A DNA stretch of 64,000 nucleotides from Flavihumibacter cheonanensis (lineage in GTDB: Bacteria; Bacteroidota; Bacteroidia; Chitinophagales; Chitinophagaceae): the NCBI RefSeq assembly GCF_022352215.1, contig NZ_JAKRWF010000001.1:1736001-1800000 (forward strand), written 5' to 3'. Of this stretch, positions 15,783-23,998 are shown one piece after another (positions within the stretch are counted from its first letter, which is position 1; every line of letters starts with the position of its first letter). A program made the position numbers and the translations under genes. A model generated the notes under the pieces. The model saw only the letters and a program-made list of their open reading frames with translations, was not told the DNA's origin and did not search any database.

Positions 15783-17609
15783 ATGTTACAGGATCCCAAT
15801 AGCTTCTATTCCGGCTTTTATCAACAGCTTAACAAAGAAAAACAGGCGCTTACGCAAAAAAGAAACCGCATCGCAATTGCCAGGGTTATCACTATTTGTC
15901 TGGCTGCTTTCCTGCTTTACCAGTTTCGATCCGAATCACTACTGATGCTCAGCCTCTTATTTTGTGTAGCACTGGCTATCTTCCTATTTCTCGTGAAATT
16001 CAGCCTGCAACTGACCGATCGGATCAATCTGCTTTCCGAAATGATCCGGCTTACAAATGAAGAAAACCGCATCGCCCAACACAAGTTTCTGCATAGGTTT
16101 GAGGGGAATGAATTGGCTCCCCCGAAACATCCCTATGCAGGCGATCTGGATCTCTTTGGTAAAGCATCCCTCTTTCAATTTCTGCATCGTACCACCAGCG
16201 AAGCAGGCCACCAACAATTGGCCCAATGGTTATTGGAACCTGCTTCTACTGCTACCATTTTAGCCCGACAGGAGGCCACCAAAAACCTTGCTTCCCTTCC
16301 GGCATGGAGCCTTCAATTCGAAGGCTACGGTCACCAACAACCGATCCCGAATGCCACCCGAAACCAGGTGCTGAATTGGTCTGCTACCCCTTCCGGCTAT
16401 TTCCCAAAAACAGTGTGGAAACTGCTCCGCTATGCCTGGCCAACCCTTGCCATTGGATTGTTAGTCTTACATCTTTTTGATCAGCTTCCTTCCGCTCCTT
16501 TTTACGGATTGATCCTTCTCCTGATGACAATTGCTTTTTATATTTCAAAAGGCATTGTCCCCATTTATCGTAAACTCGATGCTGTTCTGCCCTCCCTAAC
16601 TTCTCTTTCCAATTCGCTTCATTGGGTGGAAACTGCCAAATTTGAAACGGATCACTTGAAAACTTTGCAGTCAACGATCTTAGATTTCTCCGGCACCAAA
16701 GGCCACGTAGTTCGTACCCATTCCGCTTCCCGGGCAATAAAAAGTCTCCACCAGATTCTCGACCGTTTCGACTACCGGCATAATCCACTGGTTTATATCC
16801 CGCTCAATACCTTACTGCTTTGGGATCTCCAACAGGTTTGGGCACTTGAAAAATGGAAACATGATCATCAATCGGCCCTGCATGCATGGTTTCAATCGAT
16901 CGCAGAACTGGAAGCGCTTAACAGCCTTGGACGATTTTCGTTTAATCATCCGAGTTATACCTTTCCTTTATTGAGTGAAATCCCCGGCCACTGGACTGCC
17001 GCCGCTCTCGGTCACCCATTGATCCCCGCCGGTAAATGTGTTACCAATGAGTTCAGCACCAGTGGTCGCCCCGCCATCGCGCTCATTACTGGTTCCAATA
17101 TGGCAGGAAAAAGCACCTTCCTGCGCTCCATCGGCGTTAACCAGGTACTCGCTATGGCCGGTGCACCGGTATTTGCCAGTCATCTAACGACCAGCAATAT
17201 GCGCATTATGAGCAGCATGCGTATCGCCGATAATCTTGAAGAAAATACTTCTACTTTTTACGCGGAACTTAGCAAGCTCAAAGCCATCATCGATGCTGTG
17301 AATGCCGGAGAGCCCGTTTTTCTGTTACTCGATGAAATCCTGCGCGGCACCAATTCACAGGACCGTCAAACCGGTTCCAAGGCGCTGATCCGCCAACTGG
17401 TGAAACAAAACGCAACGGCCCTGCTTGCCACACACGACCTGGCCCTAACAGAACTCGAAAAAGAATATCCAAACGCCCTTAGCAATTATCACTTTGATGT
17501 TAGTGTAGCGAAGGAAGAACTTTTCTTTGATTACAAATTGAAAACAGGCATCTGCACCAGCATGAACGCCAGTATCCTCATGAAAAAAATCGGTATTGAG
17601 ATTACTTAA
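15783..17609 (+). CDS. Membrane-anchored MutS-family ATPase
   Basis: About 608 residues from ATG 15783. Two further in-frame starts (15693, 15744) lie in or next to the repeat and add no family-like residues. Two hydrophobic helices at about residues 32-72 and another pair at about 220-262 suggest membrane anchoring. The C-terminal third is the MutS ATPase: Walker A TGSNMAGKSTFLR (about 436-448), the NLEENTSTFYAEL signature helix, Walker B VFLLLDEILRGTNSQDR, and LLATHDLALTE. The mismatch-recognition domain I of true MutS is absent, so mismatch repair is not implied. The family is annotated as MutS-like in Bacteroidetes with no clear role. Its 3' end overlaps the rseP 3' end by 8 bp (convergent). 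Confidence 0.85.
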   Translation: MLQDPNSFYSGFYQQLNKEKQALTQKRNRIAIARVITICLAAFLLYQFRSESLLMLSLLFCVALAIFLFLVKFSLQLTDRINLLSEMIRLTNEENRIAQHKFLHRFEGNELAPPKHPYAGDLDLFGKASLFQFLHRTTSEAGHQQLAQWLLEPASTATILARQEATKNLASLPAWSLQFEGYGHQQPIPNATRNQVLNWSATPSGYFPKTVWKLLRYAWPTLAIGLLVLHLFDQLPSAPFYGLILLLMTIAFYISKGIVPIYRKLDAVLPSLTSLSNSLHWVETAKFETDHLKTLQSTILDFSGTKGHVVRTHSASRAIKSLHQILDRFDYRHNPLVYIPLNTLLLWDLQQVWALEKWKHDHQSALHAWFQSIAELEALNSLGRFSFNHPSYTFPLLSEIPGHWTAAALGHPLIPAGKCVTNEFSTSGRPAIALITGSNMAGKSTFLRSIGVNQVLAMAGAPVFASHLTTSNMRIMSSMRIADNLEENTSTFYAELSKLKAIIDAVNAGEPVFLLLDEILRGTNSQDRQTGSKALIRQLVKQNATALLATHDLALTELEKEYPNALSNYHFDVSVAKEELFFDYKLKTGICTSMNASILMKKIGIEIT

Positions 17610-18951
17610 ACAATCGGAAGATATCGAGCCCCAGTGCATACGCCATCAACCCAAGCAATAACACCATACCTACCATCTGCGCGTACTCCATAAACTTATC
17701 ACTTGGCTTGCGGCCGGAAATAATTTCATAGATGGTGAATAATGCGTGTCCTCCATCCAACCCTGGTATCGGCAGGATATTCATCAGTGCCAGTACCAGG
17801 CTGAAAAAGGCCGTTAATGCCCAAAATTGCTGCCAGTCCCAAACGGGTGCAAACATCTTTCCAATACTAATCACACTGCCAAGTGATTCATTCGTATTCA
17901 CCTTTCCACTGAAGATGAGTTTCAACTGCAACCAGTAGGATGTAAGGGTTTCAATACTTTTCTTGAAGCCAGCGGGTATTGCTTCAAAAAAACCGTATTT
18001 CACTTCCTTCACTTCAAACTTATCCGCCCAGGAGATCGGATACACCCCAAGCGTTCCGGTCTTGGGTATCGCTGCATTCAGTTGCAGGGTATCGGTACCC
18101 CGCAGCACTTGCATCGCAATGGTTTTTTCTTTGCTCTTTTGTATCAATTGCCGGAAAGTGTGATAAAAGGGTACCGGTTGGTTGTTCACCGTCAATATCT
18201 GGTCGCCCTTGCGCAATCCTGCCTTCATCGCGGCACTGGTATCGGCTATTGAATCAAGGCCAAGGAAAGGCACACGCATATCGATAAAAGAAATGGCTTT
18301 ATAGTGTATGAGATCTGCTGCAAAACTTTCAGGAATAGAGATGGTTACAGGTTTGCCATCGCGCTCTACTTCAAATGTTTTAGCACCATTCAGGATCACC
18401 CGTAGAGGAATTTTATTGAACCGGTCAATATATTCACCGTCCACCGATACAAGTTTATCGCCATCCCGCAGGCCAATACTTTGTGCCAGGGAATCTGTTG
18501 CGATACCATAGGTAAACTTATTAGTTGGAACATAGGATTCGCCCCAGTACCATAAAGTCATGGCATAGATCAGGAATCCAAGTATCAGGTTCACGATCAC
18601 TCCTCCAACCATGATAATCAGTCGCTGCCAGGCCGGCTTGCTTCTGAATTCATAGGGCTTCGGCGGCTGGTTCATCTGCTCCTTGTCCATACTTTCGTCA
18701 ATCATGCCACTGATCTTCACATATCCCCCAAAAGGAACCCAACCCAATCCATATTCGGTTTCGCCAATTTTCTTTTTGAACAAGGAAAACCAGGGATTGA
18801 AAAACAGGTAAAACTTCTCCACCCGGCATTTAAACCAGCGTGCCGGCAAAAAATGCCCCAACTCATGGAGAATTACAATGATGGAAAAAGAAAGAATAAA
18901 CTGCCCGGCTTTAACACCAACTTCCGCCCAATTAATTGCTAAAAATATCAT
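17602..18951 (-). CDS. rseP: RIP metalloprotease RseP (site-2 protease)
   Basis: A 449-residue polytopic membrane protease that cuts transmembrane anchors, for example of anti-sigma factors, inside the bilayer. Visible features: the zinc-binding HELGH in VILHELGHFLPARWF in the first membrane helix, the family motif WVPFGGYVKISGM, one or two PDZ-like regions in the centre (GLRDGDKLVSVDG and GLRKGDQILTVNN), and the second zinc-site motif ILPIPGLDGGH in the third membrane segment, followed by a last helix. The length and order are those of RseP/YaeL. ATG start at 18951. The gene is monocistronic as far as the sequence shows, with divergent transcription from the lipoprotein gene at 19080. Confidence 0.95.
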   Translation of the reverse strand: MIFLAINWAEVGVKAGQFILSFSIIVILHELGHFLPARWFKCRVEKFYLFFNPWFSLFKKKIGETEYGLGWVPFGGYVKISGMIDESMDKEQMNQPPKPYEFRSKPAWQRLIIMVGGVIVNLILGFLIYAMTLWYWGESYVPTNKFTYGIATDSLAQSIGLRDGDKLVSVDGEYIDRFNKIPLRVILNGAKTFEVERDGKPVTISIPESFAADLIHYKAISFIDMRVPFLGLDSIADTSAAMKAGLRKGDQILTVNNQPVPFYHTFRQLIQKSKEKTIAMQVLRGTDTLQLNAAIPKTGTLGVYPISWADKFEVKEVKYGFFEAIPAGFKKSIETLTSYWLQLKLIFSGKVNTNESLGSVISIGKMFAPVWDWQQFWALTAFFSLVLALMNILPIPGLDGGHALFTIYEIISGRKPSDKFMEYAQMVGMVLLLGLMAYALGLDIFRLFK

Positions 18952-19023
18952 ATACTTCAGTCAGGTACTATGTATGAATGTTGACAAATATCAGGGAAAA
19001 AACCCTATTGGAACCATAAATTT

Positions 19024-19056
19024 TTTGTTCGTACAACGCTTGCAATCACATCTTTG
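19024..19056 (+). promoter_or_regulatory. Bacteroidetes-type promoter
   Basis: TTTG at 19024-19027, a 21-bp spacer, then CATCTTTG at 19049-19056 (consensus TAnnTTTG, one mismatch). Transcription would begin near 19063, which makes an upstream ATG at 19059 unusable and supports the lipoprotein start at 19080. Confidence 0.55.
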
Positions 19057-19079
19057 TCATGATCCCTAAACATCGATAC

Positions 19080-19496
19080 ATGAAGAAATTAGTTTTTTCC
19101 GCTGCCGTGGTGCTGAGCCTGAGCGCCTGTTTGAAAACCAAAGACTTACCACCAGATCAGCGGGTCCTGGTAACGATTTCCTTTGCCAATGTTACTACTC
19201 CCGATACAGCTAAAGTAGGAGATACAGTTAAAACCCAGCTGCGCGTCACTGCTCCTGACCAATGTTATAAATTTGAAGGGGTGGATGCGCGGAATTCAGG
19301 CCCCAACCAGTTTGATCTGCAGGCCATCGGCTCCAAGCCCAATCCTGCCTTGCCACAACCTTCCTGTTTGCCAAACGTGTACGTTAAGGATACAATTTTC
19401 ACGTTCCGTTTGATGACTCCGGGAAAATATGTAATGCGTTATTATAATGGTACCACTTTATTACAGGCAGACACCTTACACATCGTTTCCAATTAA
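19080..19496 (+). CDS. Small lipoprotein of unknown function
   Basis: 138 residues from ATG 19080. The start is MKKLVFSAAVVLSLSACLKT, a lipoprotein signal peptide with the lipobox LSAC, so the mature protein is anchored from its Cys. The mature part is beta-rich: VLVTISFANVTTPDTAKVGD, then a pattern of alternating hydrophobic residues with two Cys residues (QCYKFEG and PSCLPN) that could form a disulfide, ending in a strand LLQADTLHIVS. It resembles a single Ig-like or C2-like fold, without a family I can name. It converges on dxr with 4 bp between the stops. The promoter at 19024 supports this start. Confidence 0.8.
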   Translation: MKKLVFSAAVVLSLSACLKTKDLPPDQRVLVTISFANVTTPDTAKVGDTVKTQLRVTAPDQCYKFEGVDARNSGPNQFDLQAIGSKPNPALPQPSCLPNVYVKDTIFTFRLMTPGKYVMRYYNGTTLLQADTLHIVSN

Positions 19497-19500
19497 AAAA

Positions 19501-20655
19501 TCACAAATGAATCAGTGTGGCGGCAAACTCACGGGCCGCCGCATCGGTTTCAAAATATTGTTCCAGGGTGGGTTCCGCAATGAACTCGAGTTTATTCATA
19601 GTCCGTTCAATCACATCGGTCATATCCAGGAATCCCACCCTGTTTCTTAAAAAGGCATATACCGCAATTTCATTCGCGGCATTTAAGATACAGGGCAGAT
19701 TCCCCCCCTTATACAAGGCCTCTGTTGCCAGTGCCAGGTTTCTGAAGGTTTTAACATCCGGCTCTTCAAACGTTAGTGTATTCGGTTTACGGAAATCGTA
19801 GCGAGGAAACTGGTTCAGGATCCGCTGCGGAAAAGCCATCGCATATTGAATCGGTAATTTCATATCCGGCAATCCCATCTGCGCTTTAATGGATCCATCC
19901 TCAAATTGCACCATACTATGTATGATACTTTGCGGATGCACTAGCACCTGTACCTGCTCCGGTTTCAGGTTGAACAACCATTTTGCTTCAATCATTTCCA
20001 GCCCCTTATTCATCAAAGTGGCCGAATCAATGGTGATTTTGGCGCCCATACTCCAGTTGGGATGCTGCAACGCATGATCCCGCTTTACATTCACCAGGAA
20101 ATTAGGCTTCTTCCCAAGGAATGGGCCACCGGACGCTGTTAATATTATTTTATCGATAGGGTTCAGGTTCTCTCCTACCAGGCACTGGAAAATCGCACTG
20201 TGTTCGCTGTCTACCGGGATGATCGGCACCCGTTTTTCAATCGCTTTCTGCATCACAATATCACCCGCCACCACCAGAGTTTCTTTATTGGCCAGGGCTA
20301 CTGGTTTCCCCTGCTCAACCGCCTGCAGCGTAGGTTTTAATCCCGCAAATCCAACTATCCCCGCAAGCATCAGGTCATAACAATCCAGTGCGGCGACTTC
20401 CTCCAGTGCCTTCTCTCCTGCAAACACCTTGATATCAGTGCTGGCCAGTGCCTGTTTTACTTTCTGGTAGCGGGATTCATCCCCGATTACCACAATATTG
20501 GGCTGGAATTGAAGCGCCTGTTTGATGAGCAATTCATCGTTTTGCTGGGCTGTCAGAATTTCTGCCGTAAACAAGTGTGGATTGGCCTCAATAACTGCCA
20601 ATGCCTGGGTTCCAATGGAGCCGGTGGATCCGAATATAGCGATACGTTTTTGCAT
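19501..20655 (-). CDS. dxr: 1-deoxy-D-xylulose 5-phosphate reductoisomerase
   Basis: 384 residues from MQKRIAIFGSTGSIGTQALA (ATG at 20655; an earlier in-frame codon at 20667 adds four residues). Cytosolic NADPH-dependent enzyme that converts DXP to MEP in the non-mevalonate isoprenoid pathway. Seen: the Rossmann GSTGSIG motif, ALANKETLVVAG, the metal and substrate motif PVDSEHSAIFQ, ILTASGGPF, NWSMGAKITIDSATLMNKGL and EMIEAKWLF, and the C-terminal GCN-like ILNAANEIAV segment. All are in the usual order and the length is normal. It starts 45 bp after argH on the same strand and may be transcribed from the arginine operon, although no functional link is known. Confidence 0.95.
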   Translation of the reverse strand: MQKRIAIFGSTGSIGTQALAVIEANPHLFTAEILTAQQNDELLIKQALQFQPNIVVIGDESRYQKVKQALASTDIKVFAGEKALEEVAALDCYDLMLAGIVGFAGLKPTLQAVEQGKPVALANKETLVVAGDIVMQKAIEKRVPIIPVDSEHSAIFQCLVGENLNPIDKIILTASGGPFLGKKPNFLVNVKRDHALQHPNWSMGAKITIDSATLMNKGLEMIEAKWLFNLKPEQVQVLVHPQSIIHSMVQFEDGSIKAQMGLPDMKLPIQYAMAFPQRILNQFPRYDFRKPNTLTFEEPDVKTFRNLALATEALYKGGNLPCILNAANEIAVYAFLRNRVGFLDMTDVIERTMNKLEFIAEPTLEQYFETDAAAREFAATLIHL

Positions 20656-20700
20656 GTAATGGTTCAATTAAGCACCTTTCCGGGGCAACGAATGGGCAAG

Positions 20701-22032
20701 TTAACGTAATAATTGCTCCACAGCGGCATTTACTGTGCTAAAATTGAAGCGGCTTACTACGGCCTCCATGGATTCTTTTATCTGATCCGTGCATAGATTG
20801 CCAATACTGCCTTCATGGGTATGCTGCAGCTCGGTTTGGTATTGATAGTTGCCGCTTTCAATGGCAAGGCCTACCTGCTTATACGCATCCCGGAAAGGCA
20901 CACCTTCCAATACCAGCCTGTTCACCTCCTCCACACTGAACAAATATTTATATTTTTCATCATGTAAAAGATTGGGGCGGATTTCGATCTGCGAAAGCAT
21001 GAGTCCCGCCATCTTGAAACAGTCTTTCAGCGTACTGAATGCCGGAAACAGGTGTTCTTTCAGCAATTGAAGATCCCGGTGATACCCCGATGGCAGGTTG
21101 GTAGTCATCAACATGATCTCATTCGGCAGTGCCTTGATTCGGTTACCATGTGAACGGATCAGCTCAAACACATCGGGATTTTTTTTATGCGGCATGATGC
21201 TGCTGCCCGTTGTCAGCTCCGGCGGGAAACTGATGAACCCGAAATTCTGGTTCAGGTACAGGCATGCATCCATGGATAATTTCGCCAGGGTATCGGCCAG
21301 GTTGGCCAATGCCATAGCTACAATACGTTCCGCCTTACCTCTTCCCATTTGCGCATATACAACATTGTGATTCAATTGCGCAAATCCGAGCAGTTCGGTT
21401 GTCCGTTGACGCTTGATTGGAAATGATGATCCGTATCCCGCGGCGGATCCTAATGGATTTTTATTTACTACTTCATAGGCCGCCTGCAGAGTAATCAAAT
21501 CATCCACCAGGCTTTCTGCATAAGCCCCGAACCATAGCCCGAAAGAAGAAGGCATGGCCAGTTGGAGATGGGTATATCCAGGCAATAAATGATCCTTGTA
21601 TTTATCGCTCTGGGCCTGAAGTAATTCGAAAAACGGTTGTACTACTTCCACCAGCGCCTGAATTTCGTCGCGCAGAAACAATTTCAGGTCTACCAGCACC
21701 TGGTCGTTTCGGCTACGGGCACTGTGAATTTTTTTACCGGTATCCCCCAATGCCTGGGTGAGCAAGAACTCCACCTGGGAGTGAATATCTTCAATGCCTT
21801 CACCGATAAACAACTCACCTTTCTCAGCTACCGCATAGATTTTTTTCAACTCCGCCAGCAATTGCTCTTTTTCATTGGTTGTAAGCAAACCGATTTCTTC
21901 CAGCATGATGGCATGCGCCATATTTCCCAGCACATCCTGGCGAGCCATTTGCTGATCAAACTCACGATCACGGCCAACCGTAAATTGTTCTACTTCCTTC
22001 AGCGATGCTGTATTTTTTTGCCAGAGTTTCAT
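20701..22032 (-). CDS. argH: Argininosuccinate lyase
   Basis: 443 residues. It splits argininosuccinate into arginine and fumarate, the last step of arginine synthesis, as a cytosolic tetramer. Seen: ARSRNDQVLVDLKLFLRDEI (substrate-binding region), GYTHLQLAMPSSFG, NPLGSAAGYGSSFPIKR, and the superfamily signature TGSSIMPHKKNPD with the catalytic Ser loop. The length is slightly below the usual 450-470 but no motif is missing. ATG at 22032, 9 bp after the deacylase stop, so the two are translated from one message. It is the last arg gene of the operon. Confidence 0.95.
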   Translation of the reverse strand: MKLWQKNTASLKEVEQFTVGRDREFDQQMARQDVLGNMAHAIMLEEIGLLTTNEKEQLLAELKKIYAVAEKGELFIGEGIEDIHSQVEFLLTQALGDTGKKIHSARSRNDQVLVDLKLFLRDEIQALVEVVQPFFELLQAQSDKYKDHLLPGYTHLQLAMPSSFGLWFGAYAESLVDDLITLQAAYEVVNKNPLGSAAGYGSSFPIKRQRTTELLGFAQLNHNVVYAQMGRGKAERIVAMALANLADTLAKLSMDACLYLNQNFGFISFPPELTTGSSIMPHKKNPDVFELIRSHGNRIKALPNEIMLMTTNLPSGYHRDLQLLKEHLFPAFSTLKDCFKMAGLMLSQIEIRPNLLHDEKYKYLFSVEEVNRLVLEGVPFRDAYKQVGLAIESGNYQYQTELQHTHEGSIGNLCTDQIKESMEAVVSRFNFSTVNAAVEQLLR

Positions 22033-22041
22033 GTTACAGTT

Positions 22042-23163
22042 TTAACTATTTGATGCTTCAAAAAAAGGAAACGCGGTTTCAATCAGTTCAATATAGGTTT
22101 TGATGCCATCACGAATTTCATCCAGGTAAATGAATTCATCCGCAGTGTGACTTCTTCCGCTAAACCCCGGCCCGCACTTCAATGCCGGAAAAGGCAACAA
22201 GGCTTTATCCGAACAGGTAGGAGAACCATAGGATTTTTTACCCAGTTTTTTACCGGTCATCACAAGCGGATGTGCATCACCGATAGCCGTAGCCCGCATT
22301 CGCATACTGCGCGGTTTAATTTCGGCGTCCACAGCATCCTTTACAATCTCCACAATTTCTTCGTGTGAATAAGCGTCCGTCACCCGGATATCCACCGTAA
22401 ACTGGCAGGTTCCGGGCACTACATTATGTGCTTTATTTTCAGTTTGTATAACGGTCACGTTCATGTGAACCGGCCCTAATGTTGGCGATACCCTGGGAAA
22501 CTGATAGTTTCTGAACCAGTTGATTGCGTCTACAGCTTTATACAAAGCATTGATTCCTTCCTGCCTGGCTGCATGTCCTGTTTTTCCGGTTACTGTGCAA
22601 TCCAGCACCAGCAACCCTTTCTCCGATACCGCCAGTTCCATTTCGGTGGGTTCTCCTACAATGGCCGACCAGTTGTGGAACGGCGTGGTACCAGCTGTTT
22701 GTACCACTGATAAAAATATTGCATCTTTCAATAAGGCCTCAACTCCATTTAAACCTGACACTTCTTCCTCTGCTGTTGCCGCTACAACCAAATTGACCGG
22801 CAAATCAGTTCGTTCATAAAAATGAAGAAAACAGGCAATCAGCGATACCAATGCCCCACCTGCATCATTGCTACCCAAACCAAAGATTTTTCCGTCTTCG
22901 ATAGTTGGTTCAAACGGGTCTCTTGTATATTGCGGATTCGGCTTCACCGTATCATGATGTGAGTTCAGTAGTACGGTAGGTTTTCCTGGCTGGAAATAGC
23001 GGTTTACTGCCCATACATTATTCAATTGCTGATGCACGTCCACTCCCCGGTTTTCCAGGAATGCACGAATCAGCTTCGCAGTACCCTGCTCCTCCCGGCT
23101 CAGGGACGGCGTCCTGATCAGCTGCCTCAACAGCTCCACTGCCTCCTCAAATAATTGCTCCAT
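22042..23163 (-). CDS. argE: M20 deacylase, N-acetyl(succinyl)ornithine/citrulline deacetylase
   Basis: 373 residues from ATG 23163. A longer frame to 23181 runs into the GC-rich palindrome and is unlikely. Zinc-dependent M20 peptidase-family enzyme that removes the acyl group in the linear arginine pathway. Seen: the zinc-ligand motif LLNSHHDTVKPNP, GLGSNDAGGALVSL with the bridging Asp, VAATAEEEVSGLNGVEAL with the catalytic Glu pair, VGEPTEMELAVSEKGLLVLD, and a late CGPGFSGRSHTADEF with the last zinc ligand. In organisms with a transcarbamylase acting on acylated ornithine, the true substrate may be acyl-citrulline, not acyl-ornithine. The operon context supports that reading, but sequence alone does not settle it. 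It is preceded by argB (44 bp) and followed by argH (9 bp). Confidence 0.85.
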   Translation of the reverse strand: MEQLFEEAVELLRQLIRTPSLSREEQGTAKLIRAFLENRGVDVHQQLNNVWAVNRYFQPGKPTVLLNSHHDTVKPNPQYTRDPFEPTIEDGKIFGLGSNDAGGALVSLIACFLHFYERTDLPVNLVVAATAEEEVSGLNGVEALLKDAIFLSVVQTAGTTPFHNWSAIVGEPTEMELAVSEKGLLVLDCTVTGKTGHAARQEGINALYKAVDAINWFRNYQFPRVSPTLGPVHMNVTVIQTENKAHNVVPGTCQFTVDIRVTDAYSHEEIVEIVKDAVDAEIKPRSMRMRATAIGDAHPLVMTGKKLGKKSYGSPTCSDKALLPFPALKCGPGFSGRSHTADEFIYLDEIRDGIKTYIELIETAFPFFEASNS

Positions 23164-23179
23164 ACGTTTTCTTTTCCTC

Positions 23180-23204
23180 ACCCGTCCGGTGCCACCGGAC
23201 GGGT
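23180..23204. repeat. GC-rich perfect palindrome between argB and argE
   Basis: ACCCGTCCGG at 23180-23189 pairs perfectly with CCGGACGGGT at 23195-23204, loop TGCCA. It lies in the 44-bp gap between the argB stop and the argE start. It has no U-run on the mRNA strand (GAGGAAAAG follows), so it is not a terminator. It may stabilise or process the polycistronic message, or be a REP-like mobile palindrome. Confidence 0.6.
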
Positions 23205-23207
23205 AAA

Positions 23208-23993
23208 TTAAGCAGAAATCAATGTTCCGGTTGTTTCATCTCCCGTATTCTGTAACAAATCAACAGCATGCCCAATCAACACCTGCTGCACCCCCTTTTC
23301 AATTGCATCAAAGGCATTGTCCAGTTTTGGTAAAATACCTGCAAACAATTTCTGCTCCGCTTTCAGTTGCGCATACAAAACCGGGTTGATAAACCGGATC
23401 ACCGAAGTTTCATCCTCCACCTGCTCCAATATCCCCTTCTTCTCAAAGCAATAGATCAACCGCACTGGATAGCGGGCCGACAATGCAATCGCAATCGTTG
23501 CCGCCATGGTATCTGCGTTAGTATTCAGCATATGGCCAGCCCCATCATGCGTCAGTGGCGCCAGCACTGGCACCATTCCATTATCCAGCAACAATTTCCA
23601 GCGATCAACAGATAAGGTATCTGCTTTCACATCGCCCACCCAGCCATAATCGATTGTTTTAACCGGACGTTTCTGGGCCGGCAGCAGGTTTCCATCTGCT
23701 CCTGTTATTCCTATAGCATTACAACTCAGGGATTGCAATTGCGCCACCAGCTGTTTGTTTACCAGTCCTCCATACACCATGGTTACCAGGTCAATGGTAG
23801 CATCGTCTGTAATACGCCGGCCATCTACATACTTTGATTCAATCCCTAATTGATCTCCCAGGCGGGTAGCAATTTTGCCACCTCCATGCACCAGGATCTT
23901 TGGTCCTTTAATCGATGCAAAATCGCGCAGAAACAGTTGCAATGCTGCTGGATCATCCAGCACATTCCCACCTATCTTGATAACAAAAACCAT
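23208..23993 (-). CDS. argB: Acetylglutamate kinase
   Basis: 261 residues of the amino-acid kinase family. It phosphorylates N-acylglutamate with ATP, step two of arginine synthesis. Seen: VIKIGGNVLDDP with the phosphate-binding Lys and Gly pair, KILVHGGGKIATRLG, VDGRRITDD, GITGADGNLLPA, and VLAPLTHDGAGHMLNTNADTM with the catalytic loop before the TMAATIAIAL helix. Length and order are normal. It lacks the N-terminal helix of arginine-inhibited hexameric enzymes, so feedback inhibition at this step is not evident. In Bacteroidetes the natural substrate can be N-succinylglutamate. Specificity is not readable here. The gene starts 5 bp after the transcarbamylase stop. Confidence 0.93.
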   Translation of the reverse strand: MVFVIKIGGNVLDDPAALQLFLRDFASIKGPKILVHGGGKIATRLGDQLGIESKYVDGRRITDDATIDLVTMVYGGLVNKQLVAQLQSLSCNAIGITGADGNLLPAQKRPVKTIDYGWVGDVKADTLSVDRWKLLLDNGMVPVLAPLTHDGAGHMLNTNADTMAATIAIALSARYPVRLIYCFEKKGILEQVEDETSVIRFINPVLYAQLKAEQKLFAGILPKLDNAFDAIEKGVQQVLIGHAVDLLQNTGDETTGTLISA

Positions 23994-23998
23994 ATCTC

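Noticed and set aside
16384-16788. Open frame opposite the MutS-like gene
   Set aside because: It lies fully inside a well-supported gene and has no family motif.
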